A program made the translations under genes and the position numbers. A stretch of DNA of 55,398 bases from NCBI GenBank assembly GCA_964490895.1, contig CAZBEI010000035.1, forward strand, positions 1 to 55,398, given 5' to 3'. Position 1 is the first letter of the stretch, and each line of letters starts with the position of its first letter. The notes under the pieces were generated by a model. It was not told the origin of the DNA. It saw only the letters and a program-made list of their open reading frames with translations, and did no database searches. This stretch comes from JACRAO01 sp964490895. Lineage in GTDB: Bacteria; Bdellovibrionota; UBA1018. This document shows, in pieces, positions 1 through 7,781 of the stretch.

Positions 1-413
1 GTTCCTGAAAAACTATTTTCAATACTAACTTTATTAACCTCAATACTTTTATCGATCAACACTTGGCAGTTGCTTTTGCAGCTGGAATCAAAAAGAGCAG
101 TGTCTTTTGTGCTCGGAATTTTTTTGTAGGACCAGTTTTCTGCGGTACTCCAGTTTGTGTCCTTGCCTTCTCCAACCCATGTAAACTCCCTAAGCGCTGG
201 GGCAAGACTCGGGCTTGGTACAGGCATTGGATCTATAGGTCTTGGAGCAGGAGCTCCATCCACAGGCCTTGTGGCAGGCTCTGAATTTTGTGTGATCTGA
301 TTGGCTTCAAGTCCTACAGTCTTTGTATTTGTTTTTATGGAATAGGTTTGCTCGCACCCGCAATACACAAGTAAACAAACACACCATAGCAAATTATATT
401 GTCCCGAACTCAT
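1..413 (-). CDS. Partial secreted lipoprotein, C-terminal part beyond the left edge
   Basis: An open frame runs leftward from ATG at 413-411 off the window edge, about 137 codons, preceded by a purine-rich ribosome site (GGGGGAAAG). The N-terminus is a hydrophobic stretch (LLWCVCLLVYCGC) that resembles a lipoprotein signal ending at Cys20, although the -3 position is Tyr rather than Leu/Val. A Pro/Ala-rich linker follows (near residues 55-80). Then comes a Trp-rich stretch, FTWVGEGKDTNWSTAENW, of the kind seen at the start of autotransporter or polymorphic repeat passengers. I do not recognise the family. The protein is probably surface or outer-membrane attached, which is inferred from the signal and linker only. 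Confidence 0.65.
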   Translation of the reverse strand, partial: MSSGQYNLLWCVCLLVYCGCEQTYSIKTNTKTVGLEANQITQNSEPATRPVDGAPAPRPIDPMPVPSPSLAPALREFTWVGEGKDTNWSTAENWSYKKIPSTKDTALFDSSCKSNCQVLIDKSIEVNKVSIENSFSG

Positions 414-552
414 CTTTCCCCCGGTCTTTTAAGTCCCCTAAAAATGACTTAGTCTATCCATTTTAGAATATAATGCGACGAGCCGTAATTGTGTCTAAGT
501 TGACAATATCATTAATATATTTTATTTAAAAATACTAAGACTTGCTAACAAT

Positions 553-1131
553 CTAGGCAGCCAATGCGACGTTTTCCGGCTCCCCAAGCCAGTTTGACAA
601 CTTTTTTAGTTTTAGCTCTGAGGTTTCGATAAAAGTAATTCTAAAAAATCCGTTTTGAGAGGCTATAAACTTCCCCTGCAAAGACAGAGTTTCTGCCCCG
701 CCTGGCGCTGTGATAAAGACCGTGCAACTTTCATGAGCTTTTTCCCATGGCACATTTTTAGCTAAAAGCACTCCTCCTAGTGAAATATTTTGAGTCAAAG
801 TGATAAAAGTCTTACTTTCCGAAACCACAATGGCTTTTAAGCTCAATGTAGCCCTTTGAAACCGCCGTCTCTCTGCAGGCGGAGTCGCTTTGGGTTTTAA
901 AAAAATGACATTGTCTCTATAAGTGGATCTTTCTTTCGAAAGATCCACCTCTTCGAGCAATTCTAAGCAGTTCAAAAAAGGCACCCAATCGGCATAGCCC
1001 TCTTTCCAAACATGCAGGTATTTTTTACCCGCTTCAGAAAGTGGCTGAGTTAACTTTAAAATTTCGCTTTTCGAGAGATCGACAGTTTGTTGACGCTTGA
1101 GAGAGTGAAATAATCTCCATTTTGACCCCAT
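553..1131 (-). CDS. PilZ-domain protein with N-terminal GYF-like region
   Basis: About 192 aa, cytoplasmic, no signal peptide. The C-terminal half carries the two PilZ hallmarks: RRRFQR (RxxxR-like, near residue 90) and QNISLGG (the [D/N]xSxxG motif), which in the family bind cyclic di-GMP. The N-terminal part (residues 20-70) has WKEGYADWVPF, resembling the small GYF_2/DUF4339 module often fused in delta-proteobacteria. ATG at 1131 is chosen over a TTG at 1164 because AAGGGGAAAG sits just upstream of the ATG. The gene is divergent from the motor operon starting at 1184, with only 52 bp between starts. A role as a c-di-GMP effector for that operon is inference. Confidence 0.75.
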   Translation of the reverse strand: MGSKWRLFHSLKRQQTVDLSKSEILKLTQPLSEAGKKYLHVWKEGYADWVPFLNCLELLEEVDLSKERSTYRDNVIFLKPKATPPAERRRFQRATLSLKAIVVSESKTFITLTQNISLGGVLLAKNVPWEKAHESCTVFITAPGGAETLSLQGKFIASQNGFFRITFIETSELKLKKLSNWLGEPENVALAA

Positions 1132-1183
1132 GCTTTCCCCTTTTTCCCTTATTTTTATAAACAAAAAAGATTAAAATATATGC

Positions 1184-1888
1184 ATGCCCCTCAAGCACCT
1201 TCTCAGACTTATCTTCGTGGCTTTAATATCTAATCTTAATATAATAAACACTATAGCAGAAAACACGCCTTTAGATCAAGCGCTGAAACCAGACACTCTA
1301 GAAGAAGAGAGCGCATCCAGTGTCTTTCGTGACATGGGGGTCGTCCAAAGAAAGGCTATGAACAAAGCCAGGAAAGTACTTTTTTCTAGTTATTTGGCTA
1401 TGGACTTTTCGGATGGACCTTACTCCATGTATGGAATTCACACTAATTTTGGTTATGCATTTTCTGATTTTTTCGAAATTTATTTTAATTTAGCTCCAGC
1501 TTTTATCAACTCAAAGCGCTCGATTGTGACTAAAGTCGAGGCACTTACCCTACAAAACGGAGCTCAAGCTACGATCACAACGGCGCTCGCTAAACGAGAA
1601 TTTGGATTAGATATCATTTGGGCCCCACTGTATGGCAAAGACAGCCTCGGAACTCAAACTGTAGTCCGCAGTGACACGTTTGTTAAGCTCGGGGGTTCGA
1701 TGATCCAATTTAATTCTGGGCAGGGGCTAAAATTTCAACTGGGATTAGGCAAAACTTATTTTTTATTCAAAAAAATGGGACTTAGAGTGGTGGCTTCGAC
1801 CAACTATGTTCAAACCATTACCGATGGAGTGAAGTCTTTTAACCCGATACTCATCATCGAAACCGGGCTTGTTGCGTATTTATTTTAG
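1184..1888 (+). CDS. Outer-membrane beta-barrel domain protein, first gene of Agl/Glt-like operon
   Basis: 234 aa with an N-terminal hydrophobic signal (residues 4-25). The rest of the chain alternates polar and aromatic residues and ends in a hydrophobic residue (VAYLF), as expected of a small outer-membrane barrel. Similar short barrel proteins sit beside TolQ/ExbD/TPR genes in myxobacterial and Bdellovibrio Agl/Glt loci, so it may be the outer-membrane part of that machine (GltA/B/H-like; family knowledge). The next gene begins 12 bp after the stop with a strong AGGAGG. This gene itself has no visible ribosome site. A TAAAAT element at 1172-1177 would place transcription close to the ATG, so a near-leaderless mRNA is possible. 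Confidence 0.65.
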   Translation: MPLKHLLRLIFVALISNLNIINTIAENTPLDQALKPDTLEEESASSVFRDMGVVQRKAMNKARKVLFSSYLAMDFSDGPYSMYGIHTNFGYAFSDFFEIYFNLAPAFINSKRSIVTKVEALTLQNGAQATITTALAKREFGLDIIWAPLYGKDSLGTQTVVRSDTFVKLGGSMIQFNSGQGLKFQLGLGKTYFLFKKMGLRVVASTNYVQTITDGVKSFNPILIIETGLVAYLF

Positions 1889-1900
1889 AGGAGGATTTTA

Positions 1901-2542
1901 ATGAAACTATTGCAACTTTTACTAGAAAATGGTGGCGTCGGAACATTTCTTATTTTTGTTTCGGCCTTTGTTCTCATCGTCATTGGCATGGAAAGACTCA
2001 TGACTCTTTTTTATCGACTGTCGTATAACACTGATCATGCTATAGATACAATTCGAACTCATATTCTTTCTAAAAAATATACAGACGCTATCCAAGTCTG
2101 TAATTCAAAGCCTCATGCTCCAGATTTTAATGTCATCAAATCTGCTCTTCTGGCTGTAGAAAATGGAAGAGAAGCCATGCGCTCAGCACTGGGAGGGTCC
2201 ATTCTCGAAGTGACACACAAATGTGAGACTCGGTTGCAATTTCTAGCCCTGATTGCAAACGTTTCCACCCTGCTAGGTTTATTTGGAACGATCACGGGGC
2301 TCATCAAAACTTTTGCGGCAATCGGAAATGCAGATGCCTCAGAAAAAGCAAAACTTTTAGGCATTGGGATCTCAGAAGCCATGTACTCTACTGCAGCTGG
2401 ATTAAGCGTGGGCATTGCAGCCATGATCCTGCATACGATTTGTACTTCGAAATCTGATTCCATTGTGGGCCATTCGCAAGATGTTGGCTTTAAAATTATC
2501 ACGTGGGTAGAGCAATCCGAAAGAATGAATCAAAACGGATAA
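1901..2542 (+). CDS. TolQ/ExbB/MotA-family proton channel subunit (AglR-like)
   Basis: 213 aa inner-membrane protein with three predicted membrane segments: residues 12-30, about 110-132 and about 150-175. The conserved MotA/TolQ/ExbB core is visible as LALIANVSTLLGLFGTITGL followed by GISEAMYSTAAGLSVGI, which lines the proton pathway in the family. A strong GAGGAGG site lies 7 nt before the ATG. It is followed by two ExbD-like genes and TPR genes, so it most likely forms the energising channel of a trans-envelope motor like AglR/GltR-type channels. Its paralogue in this window is at 39245-39934. The family call is firm; the assignment to gliding rather than another Tol-like job is inference. 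Confidence 0.88.
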   Translation: MKLLQLLLENGGVGTFLIFVSAFVLIVIGMERLMTLFYRLSYNTDHAIDTIRTHILSKKYTDAIQVCNSKPHAPDFNVIKSALLAVENGREAMRSALGGSILEVTHKCETRLQFLALIANVSTLLGLFGTITGLIKTFAAIGNADASEKAKLLGIGISEAMYSTAAGLSVGIAAMILHTICTSKSDSIVGHSQDVGFKIITWVEQSERMNQNG

Positions 2543-2561
2543 ATTAAACGGATAAATTAAA

Positions 2562-3074
2562 ATGGATGATTTTTTCATAAAACCTACTAAAAAAACTATA
2601 AAAGAACTAAACCTTGTCCCTATTATCGACATGTTTACAACAGTGATCTTTTTTCTGCTTTTATCTACTACTTTTATGACCTTAAGTAAACTTACGGTGC
2701 CTCCCTCAAAAGTAAGCACAACTTCGAGTGTTTCAAACGAAATGCCAGTCTCTCCAAAGCTATTTTTAATCCAAGCACAGGATGGCGAAAAATTAATTTT
2801 GACATGGACCGGTCAAAATCCAGGCAGGATTTTAGTCCAAGTCTCTCCTCAAGAATGGGAAAACAATTCGCTTTTATTTATAGAAAAAGTGAAAAATACA
2901 GTATCAGAATTTAAAAAAAAATTCCCGCTAGAAAAAAGCATCCAGATTGGGCTCGGAAAAGAAGTTCCCTATCAAAACCTCATTTCTCTCATGGACGGAG
3001 TTAAAGAAATTATTCCAGATCTTGTTTTAATTTCATACCAGGAGGTAGACTCTTTTTCAAAAACCTCACTATGA
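2562..3074 (+). CDS. ExbD/TolR-family proton channel subunit, NLVPI-type (AglQ/AglS-like)
   Basis: 170 aa with a short cytoplasmic N-terminus, one membrane helix (residues 18-40) and a periplasmic domain. The helix carries the family's proton-binding Asp in NLVPIIDMF (Asp23). Upstream, a short repeated stretch (ATAAATTAAACGG-like) separates it from the TolQ gene. Its stop overlaps the next ExbD-like start (ATGA). ExbD/TolR proteins pair with TolQ/ExbB to convert proton flow to motion. The Ser/Thr-Pro linker after the helix and the divergent C-terminus are typical of this fast-evolving family. Confidence 0.82.
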   Translation: MDDFFIKPTKKTIKELNLVPIIDMFTTVIFFLLLSTTFMTLSKLTVPPSKVSTTSSVSNEMPVSPKLFLIQAQDGEKLILTWTGQNPGRILVQVSPQEWENNSLLFIEKVKNTVSEFKKKFPLEKSIQIGLGKEVPYQNLISLMDGVKEIIPDLVLISYQEVDSFSKTSL

Positions 3075-3532
3075 GAAGACAGCCTCTCGAACTCCAACTC
3101 ACAGCCATGATTGATATTTTTTCGATGATAGTTATTTTTCTCATCAAAGGAACTGTTTTTGGAACAACGGATGTCTCGATTCCAGAGGGGCTACGACTTG
3201 CACAGAGCATGAGCAAAGAAGCTTTAGAAATAGCACCCCAACTCATCATTACTGCGCAAGAAGTCAAATCCTCCGTAAGTTCTACCATCCTGTCGACAGA
3301 CTCTTTTAAGGAAAGTGCACTCAGTGATCCGAAAATGGAAATCTTTAAATCAGATCTGAGAGGATATCTTTCGAAATTATCGCAAGACTTAAAAAAATCA
3401 GGCATTTTACTCAATGTCATTGCAGACCGAAACCTCCCATATCAAAAACTCTTTGATGTCATCAAAGTGTTTAGAGAAGTAGGTTTTGAGGTTTTATTGT
3501 TTGTCACTACAGGACCCGGCGGGAAATCTTGA
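3071..3532 (+). CDS. ExbD/TolR-family proton channel subunit, LQLTxMxD-type (AglS-like)
   Basis: 153 aa with a single membrane helix near residues 12-32. The conserved Asp15 lies in ELQLTAMIDIFSMIVIF. A periplasmic region follows, ending near ADRNLPYQKLFDVIKVFREVGF, which matches the usual ExbD ending in which a conserved 'D..V.Y..v..v...a...G' run closes the domain. It overlaps the preceding gene by four bases (ATGA) and its stop lies one base before the next start. Together with the previous gene it gives one TolQ and two unlike ExbD proteins, the AglRQS arrangement. Confidence 0.82.
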   Translation: MRRQPLELQLTAMIDIFSMIVIFLIKGTVFGTTDVSIPEGLRLAQSMSKEALEIAPQLIITAQEVKSSVSSTILSTDSFKESALSDPKMEIFKSDLRGYLSKLSQDLKKSGILLNVIADRNLPYQKLFDVIKVFREVGFEVLLFVTTGPGGKS

Positions 3533-3533
3533 G

Positions 3534-4655
3534 ATGTTACTGATATTTATTTTAATTACTTTAGCAACACCCGCTTTAGCTCAAGATCTGCTCAAACAGA
3601 TGCTAGAACAAAAAGATTTTTTAGGGGCACGAATTTATATTAAACAAATTTCACCAAAAATCACAGCGCCTGCGGAGTGGGCCGAGATGCGAGAACTTCT
3701 CTTCCAATATCCACAAATTGGAAATGATCTCATCTTAGGATGGGATCGAAAACGGTTTACTTCGAGTGTTCTCAAAAATGAACCTCAATTTAACTTAGAC
3801 GAGCATTTAAAGCGAGCAGACGAGTATTTACTTTCGGGCCGCAATAAGGAGGCCTTTGCTTTATTTCAAAAAATAGCCCAGTGGCTCAAAAAAAGAGCGG
3901 GTATGCAAAAAATAAAAAAAAATAATATCCGATTTATTTATCCCTACTTACTGCACGGAATGGGGAGAGCTCTTTTTGCAGATCAAAGATTGAATGACGC
4001 CCTTGAAGTCTATGCTTGGATTCCACCTGATTACTCAAAATACCGTCAAGTTTTATTCGAAAAAATGTGGTGCGCTTTTAGAGCGGGAAGAGTGGATTTA
4101 ACACTGGGAGCCATTGCATCTCAAAGATCTGGATTTTTTTCAAAGTACTTAGAACCTGAGACTTACTTGGTCCAAATTTACCTTTATAAAATGCTTTGCA
4201 GAGAAGAAGACTTGAAACAGATTTTAGAGGAAATTAAGGACTACAAAGAAAAAATCACAAACGGTCAATATGATTATATGGAGTGGGCCAAATCTGACTT
4301 AGAAAATAGAGCTCTGCTCAATTTAACGCTAGAAGCAAAAACACAAACATTCCAGCCTATTTCTGCAGACGCAAGACACAGAGAACAAGAAACTATCAAA
4401 AAATTTTTGAAGGGTCGGTTTCAATACCACCAAAAAAGGCTCACAAGCGAACTCTCACTGGTCCAAGCTTACTCCCAGCTAGCCTCAAGCACTAATACAG
4501 AATCTCTCTTAAAGCCGATCGAAAAACTCCCCAGCCGTGAAGCCTTATTTAAAGCAAATTTAGAAATTTGGCCTGCAGACTCTGCCGAAGATTGGATCGA
4601 CGAAGTGGGGTCGCATCGTTTTATTGGTGAAAGCTATTGTACAAAGAAAAATTAA
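3534..4655 (+). CDS. Secreted TPR-like protein of the motor operon (GltE/AglT-like)
   Basis: 373 aa starting at ATG 3534, immediately after the ExbD stop. A longer in-frame start at 3486 would put 16 polar residues before the clear signal peptide (MLLIFILITLATPALA), so it is rejected. The body is alpha-helical with repeat-like segments such as ADEYLLSGRNKEAFALFQKI and GRALFADQRLNDALEVYAWI, each fitting a TPR helix pair. The protein should be periplasmic. TPR proteins of this size next to AglRQS genes include AglT/GltE, to which this is compared by position only. The 3' end overlaps the following TPR gene by 19 bases, implying translational coupling. Confidence 0.7.
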   Translation: MLLIFILITLATPALAQDLLKQMLEQKDFLGARIYIKQISPKITAPAEWAEMRELLFQYPQIGNDLILGWDRKRFTSSVLKNEPQFNLDEHLKRADEYLLSGRNKEAFALFQKIAQWLKKRAGMQKIKKNNIRFIYPYLLHGMGRALFADQRLNDALEVYAWIPPDYSKYRQVLFEKMWCAFRAGRVDLTLGAIASQRSGFFSKYLEPETYLVQIYLYKMLCREEDLKQILEEIKDYKEKITNGQYDYMEWAKSDLENRALLNLTLEAKTQTFQPISADARHREQETIKKFLKGRFQYHQKRLTSELSLVQAYSQLASSTNTESLLKPIEKLPSREALFKANLEIWPADSAEDWIDEVGSHRFIGESYCTKKN

Positions 4656-7531
4656 TTCTATTTTTATTCATCTTTTTTTTGATCGGGGCCCAAAGCAGCC
4701 CACTGCCAAAACACCGAGAACTTCCGTATAAAATATCGAGCGACACTTACTCTCAGCTCGAAAGCTCAATCGAAAGTTATTCTGTCATTTTAGGAACAAC
4801 AAAAAATCCAAAGCGGCGTTTAGAACTTATCCAACTCAGAGCTCAAGCAGAAATTGCACTTGTGCAAAATATCTTACTGGATCCAGAAAGAACTAAAGAC
4901 ACAGAAAAATTAAAAAAAATTCTAATGCAGGCCAAAAAAGACGCTTTGGACACTCTCAATAACGCAAAAGGTTACTTTATAGCGGGCTTATCCTTTATGT
5001 ATTTGGATGAATATACACAGGCTTCGCAATACTTTAATAAAGCACTAGAAAAAGACCCCCACTCAAAAGATGCCCCTTGGATTGCTTTTTTTTTAGCTGA
5101 AGAATTTTTCGAACAATATCAATATCAAAAAAGCATAGACCTTTATCTCAAATACATCAATCAAGCTGATTCTAGCCTAAAACAAATGGGATTTTATAAA
5201 ATAGCTTGGGCCTACGCTAGTTTAAATGAGGGCGAAAATGCAAAAAGATATTTCTTAAAAGTCATTACATTAGACCCAAAAACTGAGCTTTCAAAAGATG
5301 CTCTCAAAGATTTGGCATTTATGGCCACACAATTGAAATCAGAAGACGAAATCTTTAATTTTGCAAAGTCTGCCTTTAAAACCCAAGACCTTGAGCATGA
5401 TTTTCTTAAACAAGTATACCAGCAAAAACAAAACCAAGGAATTGGAACACATCATTCTAAAATTTTGATCGCACTTTTAACTCTAGAAAAAAATCCAGTA
5501 GAAAAAATAAAACTCTTAGTGAGTACACTCCATAGTCTTAAAAGGGAGTATGCCTCCAGAGAGGCATACCAACTTTTTTTGCAAATACGAGAAATTTTTA
5601 AAACCACAGAAATTGACCCAAAAGAATTCGGAGAAATTGAAAAAAACCTAGAACTAGCCATTCAAAATCTCATCATAAGTGACGTCGATACTTTTACTGA
5701 AAAGGTCAAATCCCCTGAGAACATCCCAATCACTGAGCAGGGAGACAATCTCAAACAAGTGTGTTCATTTTTTATAGATCTTTTTTCGGAATCTCATTTG
5801 CGCGAAAACGTTTTTAACTTATGGCTTGAGGTGGATAAAAAACTAAAAGACTGGAATGATTTTGTACTTGTCACAAAACTTATTTTAAAAGACAAACAAA
5901 TAAACACACATTTTAAAATACGAACTTCGTTAGAACAAATTGCCTCACTCGAAGAGCTCTGGAGTAAAGACCCCAAAAAAATTCAGCCTCAGCTCATTTC
6001 CTCTCTAAAGTTTTTTTATGAAAATAACTTTAAACATCCTGACTGGATTAAAGTCGCCAAAAGACTCTCCTCGCTCTTTATGGATCAAAAATCTTATCCT
6101 CCAGCGCTCCTCTGTTTTACAAAAATATACGAAATCGAACCAACCGGAGATAATTTCTACTGGATGCAATATACAAGGTTTCGCTTGCACCAATATCAGG
6201 CGGTCCTGGATGACAAAAATAATGCGCTTTTTCAAGCAAAAAAAGATTCTAAACTTGAAGAAATTCTAAGAGAGTCTGCACTTCAAGCTGCCTTAAAAGC
6301 GAGACAAGAAAAAAAACTAAATGAGTATACTCAACTCATCCACCGATTTTTAGCCCTCCAACAAGATTCCCAAAAATCTAAAATCGCACGAATCGATTAC
6401 CTTTCGTTTTTAATAGACGAAAACAAATATGACGAAGCATTTTTAGAGATCCTTTCAATAAAAGAAGACGAAAGATTTTCTGTTGACTATAAAAAATTAA
6501 TTCAAAAAATAGTTTTAATAGAGTTAAAAAAAGGGAATTTTGAAAAAATTATAAAGCTTCAAAAGCCAAACGAATATTCTTTTTTGCTCGCCCAACTTGC
6601 CCTGCGTCAATCCATTGATATTAAAAATCTAAACTTACTACCCAATGACAAAAAAGAATACTTACTAGGACTCATGGCCCTACTGGACCCCAAACAAGCC
6701 CTTCTCTACTTTCAGCTCAAATCTACCCTTTTGTCTCACTCAGAAAACGCCATTGCACTGGTTGCATTACGAATTGAGAAAAGAAACTGGAATTTTTCTC
6801 CCACCGCAAAAGAACTTCAGTGGATTGGCAATCTTTTGCCTGAATCCATGAAAACTTATGAACTTACTCCCATCGAAAAAAAAATTTTAAAGCTCCCGTC
6901 ACTGAGTCAAGGTGGCAGCTCCTCTAAAAAGCATGAAAAAAATCTAGAATTGTTGATCCAGCAGGCAAGAACTTTAAGAACAAAATTAAATGCTGAAATA
7001 AAAGACAAACCCGTTCGGCTAAAACTTAGAATTTTGAGCACCTTCAAAAAAATGGAACAGCGATGTGCTCAAATGATTCAAGAATCTCCACCCCCAAAAC
7101 AACTCAATAAAGAAGACATACTCAAATACAAAAAGGAATTGATTCAAGTTTCTCAAGAGTTTTTAGATCAATCCCGTCAAATTGAAAGCTTAGAACAAGG
7201 TCTCCAAAATTTAGTCACAAAAGAAGCACTCGACTCAAAGCCTCTCAGCCAACCTAGCTTACAGAAATGGCCTTGGCCACCTTTGTCTAAAGACGCAAAA
7301 AAAATCCTCGATTTAATCTCTAAAAAAGAATGGGTAGCTAGTCTCATTTTAGTAGACCTGCTGCGTCAAGACTTTGTCAAAAAGGATTTAGATTATTATT
7401 TAATCAGAACTGGAATATTATTAGGAAGCAACGACTCACAAGCCATGAGAAAATACCTCTCTGATGAGTTGGCGCAAATGAAACAGGAAAAAATAATAGA
7501 AATATGGAAAGAGTGCATGACACATGATTAA
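4637..7531 (+). CDS. Large periplasmic TPR-repeat protein (GltI-like scaffold)
   Basis: 964 aa read from a TTG codon at 4637. No ATG or GTG lies near the signal segment (LILFLFIFFLIGAQS, residues 6-20), and the start overlaps the preceding gene. Residues 95-240 contain clear TPR units (YTQASQYFNKALEKDPHSKD; YQKSIDLYLKYI), and further helical repeats run almost to the end. A Lys/Gln-rich coiled-coil-like stretch lies near 770-870. A very long helical periplasmic protein in an AglRQS-type operon is what GltI is in Myxococcus. It may act as a scaffold between inner-membrane motor and outer membrane (inference). The stop overlaps the next ATG by eight bases. Confidence 0.72.
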   Translation: MYKEKLILFLFIFFLIGAQSSPLPKHRELPYKISSDTYSQLESSIESYSVILGTTKNPKRRLELIQLRAQAEIALVQNILLDPERTKDTEKLKKILMQAKKDALDTLNNAKGYFIAGLSFMYLDEYTQASQYFNKALEKDPHSKDAPWIAFFLAEEFFEQYQYQKSIDLYLKYINQADSSLKQMGFYKIAWAYASLNEGENAKRYFLKVITLDPKTELSKDALKDLAFMATQLKSEDEIFNFAKSAFKTQDLEHDFLKQVYQQKQNQGIGTHHSKILIALLTLEKNPVEKIKLLVSTLHSLKREYASREAYQLFLQIREIFKTTEIDPKEFGEIEKNLELAIQNLIISDVDTFTEKVKSPENIPITEQGDNLKQVCSFFIDLFSESHLRENVFNLWLEVDKKLKDWNDFVLVTKLILKDKQINTHFKIRTSLEQIASLEELWSKDPKKIQPQLISSLKFFYENNFKHPDWIKVAKRLSSLFMDQKSYPPALLCFTKIYEIEPTGDNFYWMQYTRFRLHQYQAVLDDKNNALFQAKKDSKLEEILRESALQAALKARQEKKLNEYTQLIHRFLALQQDSQKSKIARIDYLSFLIDENKYDEAFLEILSIKEDERFSVDYKKLIQKIVLIELKKGNFEKIIKLQKPNEYSFLLAQLALRQSIDIKNLNLLPNDKKEYLLGLMALLDPKQALLYFQLKSTLLSHSENAIALVALRIEKRNWNFSPTAKELQWIGNLLPESMKTYELTPIEKKILKLPSLSQGGSSSKKHEKNLELLIQQARTLRTKLNAEIKDKPVRLKLRILSTFKKMEQRCAQMIQESPPPKQLNKEDILKYKKELIQVSQEFLDQSRQIESLEQGLQNLVTKEALDSKPLSQPSLQKWPWPPLSKDAKKILDLISKKEWVASLILVDLLRQDFVKKDLDYYLIRTGILLGSNDSQAMRKYLSDELAQMKQEKIIEIWKECMTHD

Positions 7532-7781
7532 AAAGTTTTTATATTGTTTTGCTCTTACTTTTAGTTTGGTCAGTATTGCAGACGAACCCAAAAAACAAGA
7601 TGCCGTTTTAGATTTTGAAGCCGATGTGATCCAAGGGGAACGAAAAAAACCAGATATCTTTTTGCAACTTGGAAAACAAAATCAAACCTTGGAGTCTGTC
7701 TTATTTACTCGAAAAGATTTTCGTGACTTCCATAGTCTAGAAAAAAATTGGAGACCTTCGTACGTGGAATTAAAAAAATGA
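7524..7781 (+). CDS. Small periplasmic protein of the motor operon
   Basis: 85 aa with a signal peptide (MIKKFLYCFALTFSLVSIA) and a short polar mature part. It has the acidic motif LDFEADVIQGERKKPDIFLQ, which I associate with small conserved proteins in Agl/Glt-type operons of Bdellovibrio and myxobacteria (from memory, not searched). It overlaps both neighbours, the TPR gene by 8 bases and the FHA gene by ATGA. It is therefore almost certainly a real, translationally coupled gene despite its size. Function unknown; a periplasmic adaptor between the TPR protein and the TonB-like C-terminal domain of the next protein is a guess. Confidence 0.68.
   Translation: MIKKFLYCFALTFSLVSIADEPKKQDAVLDFEADVIQGERKKPDIFLQLGKQNQTLESVLFTRKDFRDFHSLEKNWRPSYVELKK

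Noticed and set aside
63..284. Plus-strand frame at the left end
   Set aside because: It is the shadow of the partial lipoprotein on the minus strand, which has a ribosome site and a signal segment.
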